Shown here: positions 27,245-36,365 of the stretch, in pieces
How the letters are laid out: the number at the start of each line of letters is the position of its first letter
How positions within the stretch are numbered: position 1 is the first letter of the stretch
DNA from: Rheinheimera baltica DSM 14885
GTDB lineage: Bacteria > Pseudomonadota > Gammaproteobacteria > Enterobacterales > Alteromonadaceae
DNA length: 64,000 nucleotides
Direction: 5' to 3'
NCBI RefSeq assembly: GCF_000425345.1
Contig: NZ_AUDG01000001.1
Location: forward strand, 169,573 to 233,572
Program-made: the position numbers and the translations under genes
The notes under the pieces: generated by a model
The model's input: the letters and a program-made list of their open reading frames with translations, nothing else
The model's database searches: none
Told to the model about the DNA's origin: nothing

Positions 27245-28702
27245 ATGGATTTTCGCAATAAAATCAAAGCGGATCGCGAACTACAAAGTCGCAGTAGCGA
27301 TTTGCAAAGTGCATTGGAAAGCGACCGTGGACGCATTATCCATTCCGCTGCTGTGCGCCGGTTGCAGCAAAAAACACAAGTTTTTCCGCTGGAGCGCAAT
27401 GCCGCCGTGCGTAGCCGCTTAACGCACTCGCTGGAGGTGCAGCAAACCGGCCGCTTTATAGTGCAGACTATTTTTCGCAGCCTGACTGCAGAACAACTCG
27501 AACAATATGGCCTTACTGATTTAGAGCGACCGATAGAATCGATGGTTGAAATGGCTTGCCTGTTACACGATGTGGGCAACCCGCCGTTTGGTCATAGTGG
27601 CGAAAGTGCAATAAACGATTGGTTTAGCCAGGTGTTGCCTGAGCTGACAACAACACATAACTTACAGCAGCAGCCACAGTGGCCCGTGCTGTGCACTGAA
27701 CTAGCGCAATTTGAGGGTAATGCCCAAGCGATACGGCTGGTGCACAGCTTACAGCGGATGAATCTGACCTATGCACAAACCGCCTGTATTTTAAAATACA
27801 CCCGCTGCGCGACCAGTAGCAAACCTGATAAACAGCAGCCTCTTAGCTATTTACAAAAAAAACCGGGGTATTACTTTTCTGAACAGGCGTTTGTTGAGCA
27901 ACTGTGGCAGCAGCTAGACACTGCGCCGGGTTGCCGACACCCACTTACATATATCATGGAAGCGGCAGATGATATTTCCTATTGTCTGGCTGATATTGAG
28001 GATGCAGTAGAAAAAGGTTTATTTAGCCTGACAGAACTGGCCTATCAGCTTAACACCGCCTTTGCTGAGTTAGAGCCAGAAGGGCGATTAATTAAGACCG
28101 AGCGCGGTGGCAGTGCCAGTTTTTCAGCGCTGATAAAAGCCGCGTTAGATAGCGCACATACCGAGCCGGTGAATACCGCGTCGACCTTTTTTATTAAACT
28201 GCGGGTAATGATGATACACCCGCTGGTAAGACACGCCGCACACCAATTTGTAAGCAATATTACTGCTGTGTATGACGGCAGTTTAAACCGCGCCTTGCTG
28301 GAAGATAATAGCCAATATCATGCTATAACCAGCACATTTAAGCAGGTTGCCCGGCAGTTTGTTTTTAACCAACCAGAGGTAGAAACCCTTGAAATACAGG
28401 GTTTTCGTATGCTTGCTGGGTTACTGCAGTGCTATAAACCGTTATTACTGCTGCCAGCAGCTGAATTTAGCGCTGTACTGCAAAACAACGCCTACCACTT
28501 AGCGCAGCAACAACGGCTGGCGCACCGGCTGCCGAAAAAGCATGTTGGCGCCTACCAGCTTGCCGTGTCAGCGATGCAGGAAGAAGATAAGGCACTGGAG
28601 CTTTACTATCGCTGCCGGCTGATTCAAGACTTTATCAGCGGTATGACCGACCATTTTGCCTTTGATGAGTATCAGACACTGGTAAGTTGCATTAGCGGCT
28701 GA
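27245..28702 (+). CDS. dgt: Deoxyguanosinetriphosphate triphosphohydrolase
   Basis: 485 residues (MDFRNKIKADREL). ATG at 27239, six bases earlier in frame, is possible, but AGG at 27235-27237 is better spaced for 27245. HD-domain metal ligands: RLTHSLEVQQTGR, MACLLHDVGNPPFGHSGE, and a late EAADDISYCLADIEDA segment. Dgt splits dGTP into deoxyguanosine and triphosphate, which affects dNTP pools and phage defence. The E. coli protein also starts with a short MAQIDFRKKI-like end and has 505 residues. Confidence 0.93.
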   Translation: MDFRNKIKADRELQSRSSDLQSALESDRGRIIHSAAVRRLQQKTQVFPLERNAAVRSRLTHSLEVQQTGRFIVQTIFRSLTAEQLEQYGLTDLERPIESMVEMACLLHDVGNPPFGHSGESAINDWFSQVLPELTTTHNLQQQPQWPVLCTELAQFEGNAQAIRLVHSLQRMNLTYAQTACILKYTRCATSSKPDKQQPLSYLQKKPGYYFSEQAFVEQLWQQLDTAPGCRHPLTYIMEAADDISYCLADIEDAVEKGLFSLTELAYQLNTAFAELEPEGRLIKTERGGSASFSALIKAALDSAHTEPVNTASTFFIKLRVMMIHPLVRHAAHQFVSNITAVYDGSLNRALLEDNSQYHAITSTFKQVARQFVFNQPEVETLEIQGFRMLAGLLQCYKPLLLLPAAEFSAVLQNNAYHLAQQQRLAHRLPKKHVGAYQLAVSAMQEEDKALELYYRCRLIQDFISGMTDHFAFDEYQTLVSCISG

Positions 28703-28705
28703 TAT

Positions 28706-29569
28706 TCAGGGTAACTGTGCCTGCCTGAACAACCAATCCAGTGCTAATTTAATTTGCTGCGGCTGTTGCAATGGCACCAGGTGATCGCTGTCAGCCAAAG
28801 CAATATATTGGCCATTAGACAACGACGCTTGCTCTGCGCTCCAGGCACTGCCTTCCTGCTGCCACAGCTGTAACGCTGCAGCCAGTTCCGGTTCATTGGC
28901 GGCCTGTTCGATTTGTTGCTGTTCAAAGTCGCTGTCGATCACACTAACTGGAATGGCCGATATCATAGGCAGTGTGGCATAGCTGTCCAAATCAGCAATA
29001 TAGGCCGCTATTTCAGTCGCCCGTGCCTGCTGCTGTGGAATAAGCAAACGTAGCTGCATAATTTGCTCAAAGTAATTCCAGTCCACAGAGACATTATGCT
29101 GTGCAGCCAACTGCTGTACTTCCTCATATTCAACAGCCAATTTATCTTTGGTTCTGGCGCTCCAGTTACCGGCAGCCAGATGCGGTAATAAGGCAGGCAA
29201 ATTCGCCAAATACCAGTCTGCCGGGTAGCCTTGATACAAGCTTAGTGAATGTGGCAACGGGATATCAGGGTCGATATACAACATAGCGTTAATTGTAAAC
29301 TGTTGCTGATATTGTTGATAAAACCAACGCGCGCTGATACTGCTGCTGGCAAAAGCAACCAGTGTAACTTGTGTTTCTTGCAGTTTCTGTAATACCAGTG
29401 CCAGATCGTCAGCAAAGCGGCGATAAGATAAATCGTCACTGGTGCTGCTAAAAGCATTACCCAGCCTGTCAATACTGTACACGCGGTACTGTTGTGCTAA
29501 CAACGGCTGCAAAGCCGCAAACCAGGCGCTGTCACTGTGGAAGTTGTAATTTGGTCCGGCCAGTAACAC
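28706..29569 (-). CDS. Alpha/beta hydrolase, probably frame-split from the preceding esterase gene
   Basis: The earliest usual start is GTG 29567-29569 (MLLAGPNYNFHSDSAWF), but this begins in the middle of the first core strand. The frame stays open upstream and reads LNNPGPAIVLLAGPNYNF, where CTG 29591-29593 overlaps the TGA of the preceding gene. A -1 shift there joins the end of that protein (STEQGQFHVRAMG) to this one in a natural hydrolase start. The core continues with YSIDRLGNAFSS and VAFASSSISARWF (nucleophile elbow) and has a late His in ADSDHLVPL. Thus it may be the second half of one fused protein. No substrate known. Confidence 0.6.
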   Translation of the reverse strand: MLLAGPNYNFHSDSAWFAALQPLLAQQYRVYSIDRLGNAFSSTSDDLSYRRFADDLALVLQKLQETQVTLVAFASSSISARWFYQQYQQQFTINAMLYIDPDIPLPHSLSLYQGYPADWYLANLPALLPHLAAGNWSARTKDKLAVEYEEVQQLAAQHNVSVDWNYFEQIMQLRLLIPQQQARATEIAAYIADLDSYATLPMISAIPVSVIDSDFEQQQIEQAANEPELAAALQLWQQEGSAWSAEQASLSNGQYIALADSDHLVPLQQPQQIKLALDWLFRQAQLP

Positions 29570-29589
29570 TATCGCCGGGCCGGGGTTAT

Positions 29590-30513
29590 TCAGCCCATAG
29601 CACGAACATGAAACTGTCCCTGTTCAGTGCTAACCCGTTGCGAGTGTTCAGGTAATTCGGCTTGCTCTGCGGTGGCGAAAAAATTCAGAATTTCCCGGCG
29701 GGTATCAAAGCCGGAGAATTGCCAGTTGTGCTCACCGTCTTTCATACTGAACAGCTGGAATTTCTGTTTGCCATTATGGTAGCTGGTCAGGTTAACGCTG
29801 GCATTCAGTGCTTTTTCTAACACATAAGGTAAAGCCGCATTTTTGCCAGCCAGTAAAGCTATAGCATCTGGAGAACTAATCAAACCAAAGTTACTGTGCA
29901 CCATGCCGTTGTAAGGCAACACCGGATCGGCAGTACCGTGCACCATCATTATTGATACCGGCTGCGGTGGCGCGCAGCTGGATGCCAGTTGAACAGACAT
30001 TGGGGCGGCTACCACGGCCACAGCTTTAAACTGCTGTGGCAGGTTGCAAGCCAGGTTTTGCACAAAAAGCCCGCCTTGAGAGTAGCCAGCAGCATAGACT
30101 TCGCCGGGCGTCACAGTATGACGCTGCTGAATATCGACAATCATATCAGAGGTAAATTGCAGATCATCTGCACCCAGGCGGTGAGCAATATTGCAGTTAC
30201 AGCCTTCGTTCCATTCTACCTGCTCGGAATCAGGATAGGCGACAATATAGTCGTTGTTACCCTGTTCAAAATGACTTAGCGACTGCATTCCCTTGCCGCT
30301 GCCGCCTGATGGATGAAACGCCAACAATAGTTTATAGCTTTTGTCAGATTGATAGTGTTGCGGCAATGCCAACCAATACTGCCGCTCACCGAGTTGCATC
30401 AACTGTAACTGTTCTAACGGATCTGTGTTTAACTCTTGCTCAGAAGACCGACAACTGCTCAAGCAAATCAGTAGTGTTACAACAGCAACTATTGTGTTTA
30501 TTGGCTGTTTCAT
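29590..30513 (-). CDS. PHB-depolymerase/LpqC-like esterase, lipoprotein; end runs into hydrolase-like sequence
   Basis: 307 residues with a lipoprotein signal ending LICLSSCRSS. Core motifs: LLLAFHPSGGSGKG, cysteine-rich WNEGCNCNIAH, elbow AAGYSQGGLFVQNLAC (Ser), MVHGTADPVLPY, and late His in DGEHNWQF. It resembles the product of 26084-26995 and fungal feruloyl esterase FaeC-like proteins. The last ~15 residues (STEQGQFHVRAMG) lie outside the esterase domain and look like the first strand of the hydrolase encoded next. Divergent from the CadC-like gene. Confidence 0.75.
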   Translation of the reverse strand: MKQPINTIVAVVTLLICLSSCRSSEQELNTDPLEQLQLMQLGERQYWLALPQHYQSDKSYKLLLAFHPSGGSGKGMQSLSHFEQGNNDYIVAYPDSEQVEWNEGCNCNIAHRLGADDLQFTSDMIVDIQQRHTVTPGEVYAAGYSQGGLFVQNLACNLPQQFKAVAVVAAPMSVQLASSCAPPQPVSIMMVHGTADPVLPYNGMVHSNFGLISSPDAIALLAGKNAALPYVLEKALNASVNLTSYHNGKQKFQLFSMKDGEHNWQFSGFDTRREILNFFATAEQAELPEHSQRVSTEQGQFHVRAMG

Positions 30514-30620
30514 ATTAATGTCCTGTTAACCTGGCTACAGACCAAGCTTACGCAAAAGAGATGTTTTTGCCTCGGCCTTACTGCTAATGATTTCGTGATG
30601 AAAAGCTTACCGGACACTAA

Positions 30621-32687
30621 ATGACCCTTGCGACAAACACGGCACACACCAAAACCTGGCAACTGGGCAATATCGTTTATGTTGCAGCTAGCCGTCAGTT
30701 ACAATGCAGTGGACAACAGCTTTATCTGGAGCCTCGTCAGCACAAGCTGTTGCTCGTGCTGTTACACAATGCGTTACAAGTCGTTAGTCGAGAGCAACTT
30801 ATTGATACCGTATGGGATGGTAGAATTGTCAGTGAAGGCGCCATTAATCGCGCTATCTCAATGCTGCGTAAGGCACTTTTCAGCCTCGACCCACAGACAG
30901 AATATATTGAAACCCTGCCCAAGCTTGGCTACAGGCTGCGCCAACACGCTACCGTTATTACACTGGTGCCGGAAACATCACAGCCAACTGTGTCAAAATC
31001 ATCAACACCGAAGCTCTGGCTTGGATCGACACTGCTCGCCACCGCGCTCTGCGGTATGGCAATCTGGCTTATAATAACGCAAGCTTCACCTCAACTTAGC
31101 GCCAGCGGGGCAACTCCTCACACCAGCTTTAAAGGTCGGGAAAGCCAACTTAGTAGTAATAGCGAAGCAAATGCATTGCTATACCAACGAACCGCTGATA
31201 ACGGTAATAACCAAATTTGGCTTAATACGTTGGATGACAACCAGCATCAGATGCTAACAGATGACGCAACGGATAGTCGTTATGCTGTGCTTAGCCCTGA
31301 TGCTAAAGCGTTTGCTTTTGTTGCCTACACGGAAAATAGCTGCAAAATTATGCTACAACCGATATCACAGACAACTGAACCCGGTTCGCAGCGAGAATTA
31401 CACCAATGTCCTATCGACAACATACCCATGTTAAGTTGGCGTGCCGATGGTAAAGTTTTATATTTGCGCCAGCGCGCTGATAAAACGCAACCTTATCAGC
31501 TGTACCAGCTGGTTGTTGCCACAGGTAAATTACGCCAGTTAACCTTGCTGCCCGCTAATTATTCAGGCCAGGGCGACACGGCTCTTGCCGCTTCTACAAC
31601 TTCAGGTAGCATGGCATTACTGCGCTATTTGTCGCCCGACAACACAGAATTATTGCTGGTTGACAGCAACAATGGCCAAATAAAGACATCGCAATAATTA
31701 CCGATAAACGCAACAGCGTTAACGTGGTATAACGACAATATACTGTTGCTAAGTGCCGGTAAAACCGTCTATCAATATCATATAGACCGAGCTCAACTCA
31801 TACCGCTATATCAGGCAGCGGATCCCATTGACTCACTAACCGTGCTGGGTAACACACTGTATTACAGCAGTACTGAAGTGCACGCCGATATTTGGCAGGC
31901 AGATAGCACCGGCGCTATTTCAGAACGTATTAATAGCTCACGGCTTGACACTATGCCGCGTTTGTCGCATGACGGCACCCAACTGGCTTTTCTTAGCACG
32001 CGACAAGGACACTATCAACTGTGGTTGCAACAAGCCAATGGCGCTTTGCGACTGCTAACGGAGCTCCCCGGGCAGCCCGGTTTTATTCGGCACGAATGGT
32101 CACCTGATGATAAAAAGCTGCTGTTCAGTAAAGATGGTGCAGCCTACCAGGTGGATGTCGCCAGCGGTGCTTTACATACGCTACTGCCTGGCGAAAAGCA
32201 GGTAATGGTAGCAAATTGGGGAGAGGACATTAACAGCCTGATTTACAGTAGCCAGCGCGATGGAGACTGGCAGTTATGGTTACATGACATTGCAAACGGT
32301 AATGAACATAAAATTACAGAGCGCGGCGGATACAGCGGGCGCATCTGGCATGGTCAATTGTATTTCAGTAAGTATCATCACGATGGTCTATGGTTTAAAG
32401 ATTTACGTACAGGCAACGAAGAGTTGTTACTAGCGCAGTTTGATAAAATAAACTGGTTAAACTGGCAATTAGATGATGGCTTATTGCATTATTATCAGCC
32501 AGACAAAGGTATATATCAGCTGGACTTAACAACCGGTGACAGCAAGCTACTAGTATCGGAACCCAGCCAGTTTGTCAGGCATTTTAGCGTACGGCAAGGT
32601 TTAGCCGTATTTGGCCGCCACAGCGACGTGCAAGGCGATATTTATCGGCTGCCGTTGACGCTGGTTTATAAAAAGCCACTGCAATAA
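30621..32687 (+). pseudogene. CadC/ToxR-like winged-helix regulator with TolB-type propeller, split by an in-frame TAA
   Basis: A single frame of 688 codons is broken only by TAA at codon 359 (31695-31697). The N-terminus is an OmpR-type winged helix (LYLEPRQHKLLLVLL; VVSREQLIDTVWDGRIVSEG; YIETLPKLGYRL), followed by one membrane span (about 135-155) and a long periplasmic part with TolB/WD40-like repeats (LSPDAKAFAF; LSHDGTQLAFLST; WSPDDKKLLFS). Homologous repeats continue through the stop, so it is a nonsense change, most simply CAA to TAA after another CAA. The truncated product would keep DNA-binding domain, membrane span and half the propeller, and may retain some activity. Divergent from the esterase gene 29590-30513, which is its likely target. 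Confidence 0.75.
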
Positions 32688-32814
32688 CTGCGCTTGTGTT
32701 ATTACAGCAGACAATTATGATGATTTATCCGCTTAATATTTGCCGGGCACTGCCGGACAATGTGTCAATTAAACGGTAGTAACCGCCTTCTTATTACTTT
32801 ACTCAGGATGCCTT

Positions 32815-33792
32815 ATGTATATACCCGCTTACCCCCTTGCCAGCTACCTTACAAAAACCAGTCCAGTTGTATTTGGCTGTATGAATTTAGGCGGCGGCTG
32901 GAACACGAACCCAATAACAGCTGACGATATTCGTCATACCCATGCGGTTATTGATAGGGCGTTAGAGGCCGGTATTTGTGTGTTTGACCATGCTGATATT
33001 TATACCTTTGGCAAAGCCGAGCAGGTATTTGGCCAGGTATTGCAACAACGGCCTGAACTTCGTGAGCAAATAACACTGCAGTCTAAATGCGGTATTCGTT
33101 TTGCCGATGCAAACACGCCGCAACGCTATGATTTTTCTGCTGGCTGGATCAGCTCATCTGTCGATAACATTCTATCCAGGCTTAACATTGAGCAGTTAGA
33201 TGTCCTGCTGCTGCACCGGCCTGATCCGCTGATGCAACCTGAAGAAGTGGCAGAGGCTTTTGCCCAGTTACAACAAGCGGGGAAGGTAAAACAGTTTGGC
33301 GTGTCGAATATGCAGCAGCACCAGATGCAGCTGTTGCAGGACGCATTGGCCACGCCTCTGGTCGTCAACCAATTGGAGCTAAGCCTGAGCCATTTGGCCT
33401 GGCTGGATGAAGGTACCACCGCAGGTTGTAGTGGCGAACCGGGTGTTAACTTTAGCAGTGGTACTATCGAATACTGCCGCCGCAACAGCGTACAACTACA
33501 AGCCTGGGGTAGCTTAAGTCAGGGCATGTTCAGTGGCAAAGATGTCAGCGCCGAACCCAAGCCTGTTCAAGCTACAGCGGCGCTGGTGGCAAAATTGGCG
33601 GCTGAGTATCAGGTCAGTAAAGAAGCCATTGTATTGGGCTGGTTAATGCGCCACCCGGCCAATATTCAGCCCGTTATCGGCACTACTAACTTGCAGCGCA
33701 TTAAAGCCTGTGCCGAAGCCAGCAAAGTACAACTAAGCCGCGAGCACTGGTATGCGTTATACCTCGCAGCCCGTGGACGTGCACTGCCATAG
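32815..33792 (+). CDS. Aldo/keto reductase, YdhF-like
   Basis: 325 residues. NADPH-dependent reductase with the AKR barrel: FGCMNLGGGW, FDHADIYTFGKAEQVFG (catalytic Asp/Tyr), LQSKCGIRF (Lys), LLLHRPDPLMQPEEVA (His), FGVSNMQQHQ and VIGTTNLQRI (cofactor phosphate binding). The HRPDPLM and SKCGIR strings closely follow E. coli YdhF. Its physiological substrate is unknown. It is convergent with the tetR gene. Confidence 0.88.
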   Translation: MYIPAYPLASYLTKTSPVVFGCMNLGGGWNTNPITADDIRHTHAVIDRALEAGICVFDHADIYTFGKAEQVFGQVLQQRPELREQITLQSKCGIRFADANTPQRYDFSAGWISSSVDNILSRLNIEQLDVLLLHRPDPLMQPEEVAEAFAQLQQAGKVKQFGVSNMQQHQMQLLQDALATPLVVNQLELSLSHLAWLDEGTTAGCSGEPGVNFSSGTIEYCRRNSVQLQAWGSLSQGMFSGKDVSAEPKPVQATAALVAKLAAEYQVSKEAIVLGWLMRHPANIQPVIGTTNLQRIKACAEASKVQLSREHWYALYLAARGRALP

Positions 33793-33796
33793 GGGC

Positions 33797-34444
33797 TTAA
33801 CTACTTACTGCACCTAACCACAACCGGCGGATAGCTATACTAAGCTCTGTAGCAAAATCGCGCTGCAATTGCGTCAACCCGGCCTGTTGCAGCAAGGTTT
33901 GCACCGTAGTGGGCAGCTGGGTGCTTTGATACAATCCCAATGTTAGGGCGTAGCTGTGCAGCAGTAACTGACTGGCATCAGCCGCTGTCATTTCGCTGTA
34001 GCGCGCAGCAAGTTGGCCACCCAGTTTATCCAGCGCCCCCGCAAGCTGCTGCTTAAAAGCTAATAACTGCTGCTGTTGCAGGTTTTGTTCTAATACCGCA
34101 TTAAGCAATGCCAACAGTGGCAGTAAACTGGGCGACTGCAGCAACAATTTAAGGTAAGCATCAGCAAACGGTGCTGCCGCCGCAGGCAGCGGCTGTGGTA
34201 ATTGTGGTATCACTATCTCCAGCTCACTAAACAGCTGGGTAAAGTCTTCTGTTAATAACGCCAAAAATATTTGTTCTTTGCTTTGAAAGTAGCGATACAC
34301 CGTGCCCTTAGCTAAACCAGTGTCGGCGGCTATGTCAGCAACGGCCGGCAATTGCTGCTGCTGTAAAAACAAACGCCTGGCCGCATGCAAGAAATCCTGC
34401 CGCCGCTGCTGTTTAGCTTCTGGAGTTAAGGCATTTTGCTTCAT
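33797..34444 (-). CDS. TetR-family repressor next to aldehyde dehydrogenase
   Basis: 215 residues. The N-terminal helix-turn-helix reads VADIAADTGLAKGTVYRYF, then QSKEQIFLALL. The rest is a Gln/Leu-rich ligand domain. It lies two bases after the aldehyde dehydrogenase gene on the same strand, so it is cotranscribed with it and likely represses the shared promoter through the two operators at 35928-35977. An aldehyde or related lipophilic compound would be the likely inducer. Confidence 0.9.
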   Translation of the reverse strand: MKQNALTPEAKQQRRQDFLHAARRLFLQQQQLPAVADIAADTGLAKGTVYRYFQSKEQIFLALLTEDFTQLFSELEIVIPQLPQPLPAAAAPFADAYLKLLLQSPSLLPLLALLNAVLEQNLQQQQLLAFKQQLAGALDKLGGQLAARYSEMTAADASQLLLHSYALTLGLYQSTQLPTTVQTLLQQAGLTQLQRDFATELSIAIRRLWLGAVSS

Positions 34445-34446
34445 GT

Positions 34447-35904
34447 TCAGCCTTTAAACTTAATTAACCAGTCGGTCATTTTATTCGCCAACCAGCCGTA
34501 AGGTGGCATCAACAAACTGACACTGTTGTAAGCTCCCTGTTTAAAGATTGGCCGCAGCTTACTAAAGGTTAAAAAGCCTTCAAAGCCATGATAGTGCCCC
34601 ATACCACTGTCACCGATACCGCCGAACGGCAAGTCATGCTGACCCACATGTAAAATGGCGTGGTTAATGGTTACGCCACCGGACATCACCTGTTCAAGAT
34701 AAAACTGTTGCAGGCTTTTATCATGGCTAAATGGATAAAATGCCAGCGGCCGGGGATGTGAATTTATATACTGCACCACGTCTTGTGCATTACTGTAGGT
34801 TTTAACCGGCAACAGCGGGCCAAAAATTTCCCGCTGCATCACCAACATATCATCGGTAACATCAAACAGCAGCGTTAACGGAAATTTGCGCAGCCCAGGC
34901 ACACTTTGCTGGCCGGCCATTAAATTCACTGCCCGCGCGCCCTTACTGATAGCGTCATCCAAGGTAGTTTGCAAACGCTGATACGCCCGCTCATCAATAA
35001 TGGCAGTGTAGTCATTATGATTAATGTCGGGGTAACGCTGCGCCACTAATTGCTGCGCCAGTTCAGCAAATTGTTGCTCCGCACCTTGTGGGATAAACAC
35101 ATAATCGACATTGGTACAAATTTGGCCGGCATTAAAGGCCTTAGCCCAAATAATACGGTCTACTGCTTTGTCCAGGGCAAAATCCGGTGCCACCACGGCT
35201 GGCGACTTACCGCCCAACTCCAGTGTTACCGGGGTTAAGTTTTTTGCTGCGCTGGCCATTACCGCACGCCCCGTTTGAGCCGAGCCGGTAAAGAACAAAT
35301 GATCAAACGGCTGGGCCGAAAATGCCGGGCCACTGCCGCCGTTATCAGCAAAAACCTGCAGTTTTTCCGCAGCAAAATACTGTGGTACCAACTTAATAAG
35401 CAATTGCGCCAGATGTTCTGAATTTTCAGACATTTTCACCATTGCGCGGTTACCGGCGGCAAAGATGGAAACGATGGGCGCCAGTGCTAACATAATAGGG
35501 AAGTTCCACGGCACGATAACGCCAACAACACCCAGTGGTTGTGGCACAACAACGCAGCTGGAGGTGGGGAACAATAACCGGTCAATATGCCGTTTTTGTG
35601 GCTTCATCCATTTCTTCAGCTGTGTTTTGCTGCGATTGATATCTTCCAGCACCATTAAAATTTCTGAAAAACGGGTTTCAAAGCGACAACGGCTGCCGTA
35701 ATCAGCATTAACCGCCTCTACCAACTCAGTTTCATGATCCCGGATAAGCGCTTTAAGCGCATCCAGATCAGCGATACGTTGCTGTATTGTCGGCACCGGG
35801 TTGACATGATAAGCACGCCGCTGCGCTGCCAAACATTGGCTAAATTGTTCAAACGCAGCGGTATTGTCTGATATTTTCGTCTGTTCCTGCTCTTTGCTGT
35901 TCAT
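34447..35904 (-). CDS. Coniferyl-aldehyde-dehydrogenase-like ALDH
   Basis: The frame is open from 35997, but AAAGGACAGGCG before ATG 35904 (MNSKEQEQTKISDNTAAF) gives 485 residues and leaves the operators in the leader. NAD(P)-dependent oxidation of aldehydes to acids. Landmarks: GVVGVIVPWNFPIML, FFTGSAQTGRAVM, catalytic Glu in TLELGGKSP, catalytic Cys in FNAGQICTNVDYV, and EIFGPLLPV. The hydrophobic C-terminus (PPYGWLANKMTDWLIKF) resembles class-3, membrane-associated enzymes. Operon with the tetR gene. Confidence 0.9.
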   Translation of the reverse strand: MNSKEQEQTKISDNTAAFEQFSQCLAAQRRAYHVNPVPTIQQRIADLDALKALIRDHETELVEAVNADYGSRCRFETRFSEILMVLEDINRSKTQLKKWMKPQKRHIDRLLFPTSSCVVVPQPLGVVGVIVPWNFPIMLALAPIVSIFAAGNRAMVKMSENSEHLAQLLIKLVPQYFAAEKLQVFADNGGSGPAFSAQPFDHLFFTGSAQTGRAVMASAAKNLTPVTLELGGKSPAVVAPDFALDKAVDRIIWAKAFNAGQICTNVDYVFIPQGAEQQFAELAQQLVAQRYPDINHNDYTAIIDERAYQRLQTTLDDAISKGARAVNLMAGQQSVPGLRKFPLTLLFDVTDDMLVMQREIFGPLLPVKTYSNAQDVVQYINSHPRPLAFYPFSHDKSLQQFYLEQVMSGGVTINHAILHVGQHDLPFGGIGDSGMGHYHGFEGFLTFSKLRPIFKQGAYNSVSLLMPPYGWLANKMTDWLIKFKG

Positions 35905-35927
35905 CGCCTGTCCTTTACCAACCCATA

Positions 35928-35977
35928 AATGACCAACGGTCATTCGCACACACAAACAATAGTGACCGCGGGTCATT
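35928..35977 (-). promoter_or_regulatory. Two TetR-type operators upstream of the aldehyde dehydrogenase gene
   Basis: AATGACCAACGGTCATT (35928-35944) is a perfect 7-bp inverted repeat with a 3-base centre. AGTGACCGCGGGTCATT (35961-35977) has the same TGACC-N3-GGTCA core. Their centres are 33 bases apart, about three helical turns. They lie 24-73 bases before the start codon, fitting autoregulation by the adjacent TetR protein. Confidence 0.8.
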
Positions 35978-36054
35978 TTGTCAAATAACGTATCCAATTA
36001 GCTTCACAGCCAGATAATTAACGATCTTTTTTATTTTCTATGCCAAAAATGCAA

Positions 36055-36068
36055 TGTAAGCGTTTACA
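36055..36068. promoter_or_regulatory. Distal LacI-type operator (site A)
   Basis: TGTAAGCGTTTACA, a near-perfect palindrome of the LacI-family type, lies 211 bases (centre to centre) before the operator at the TonB receptor promoter. That is about 20 turns of DNA, suitable for looping. Probably bound by the LacI-family regulator at 47918-48919. Confidence 0.65.
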
Positions 36069-36234
36069 TTTACTGTGTATAGCGACGTAATTTCAAACGA
36101 CTACTTTTCAATTTAACGGCTAAATATCTGTAAACAAACTAAGCATAAATATTTAAACCCCACAAATATACAGGCTTAAATTTATGATATTTATCAAAAA
36201 ATGCAAAAAACCGTTAAAGATTAATTTTTTTACA

Positions 36235-36279
36235 TTGACGGTTGAAAAAAAATCACCTAAGTTTATGAAAGCGCTTACA
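36235..36279 (+). promoter_or_regulatory. Promoter and LacI-type operator (site B) of the first TonB receptor gene
   Basis: -35 TTGACG (36235-36240), 17-base spacer, -10 TAAGTT (36258-36263), then operator TGAAAGCGCTTACA (36266-36279), which covers the expected transcription start. The -35 and the bases after it (TTGACGGTTGAAA) are identical to those before the GH16 gene. Repression would be by blocking polymerase. Confidence 0.75.
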
Positions 36280-36365
36280 GATGCGTCATCGTGCTTTTTG
36301 GCGACCTGTTCGGCGTTAACGCTTTTTTAAAACTAGAATTAAATATTGTCGACAGGGAACTACAC

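Noticed and set aside
20558..31697. Genome-wide reassignment of TAA to glutamine
   Set aside because: Many intact genes here end at TAA at the expected length, so the two in-frame TAA codons are local events.
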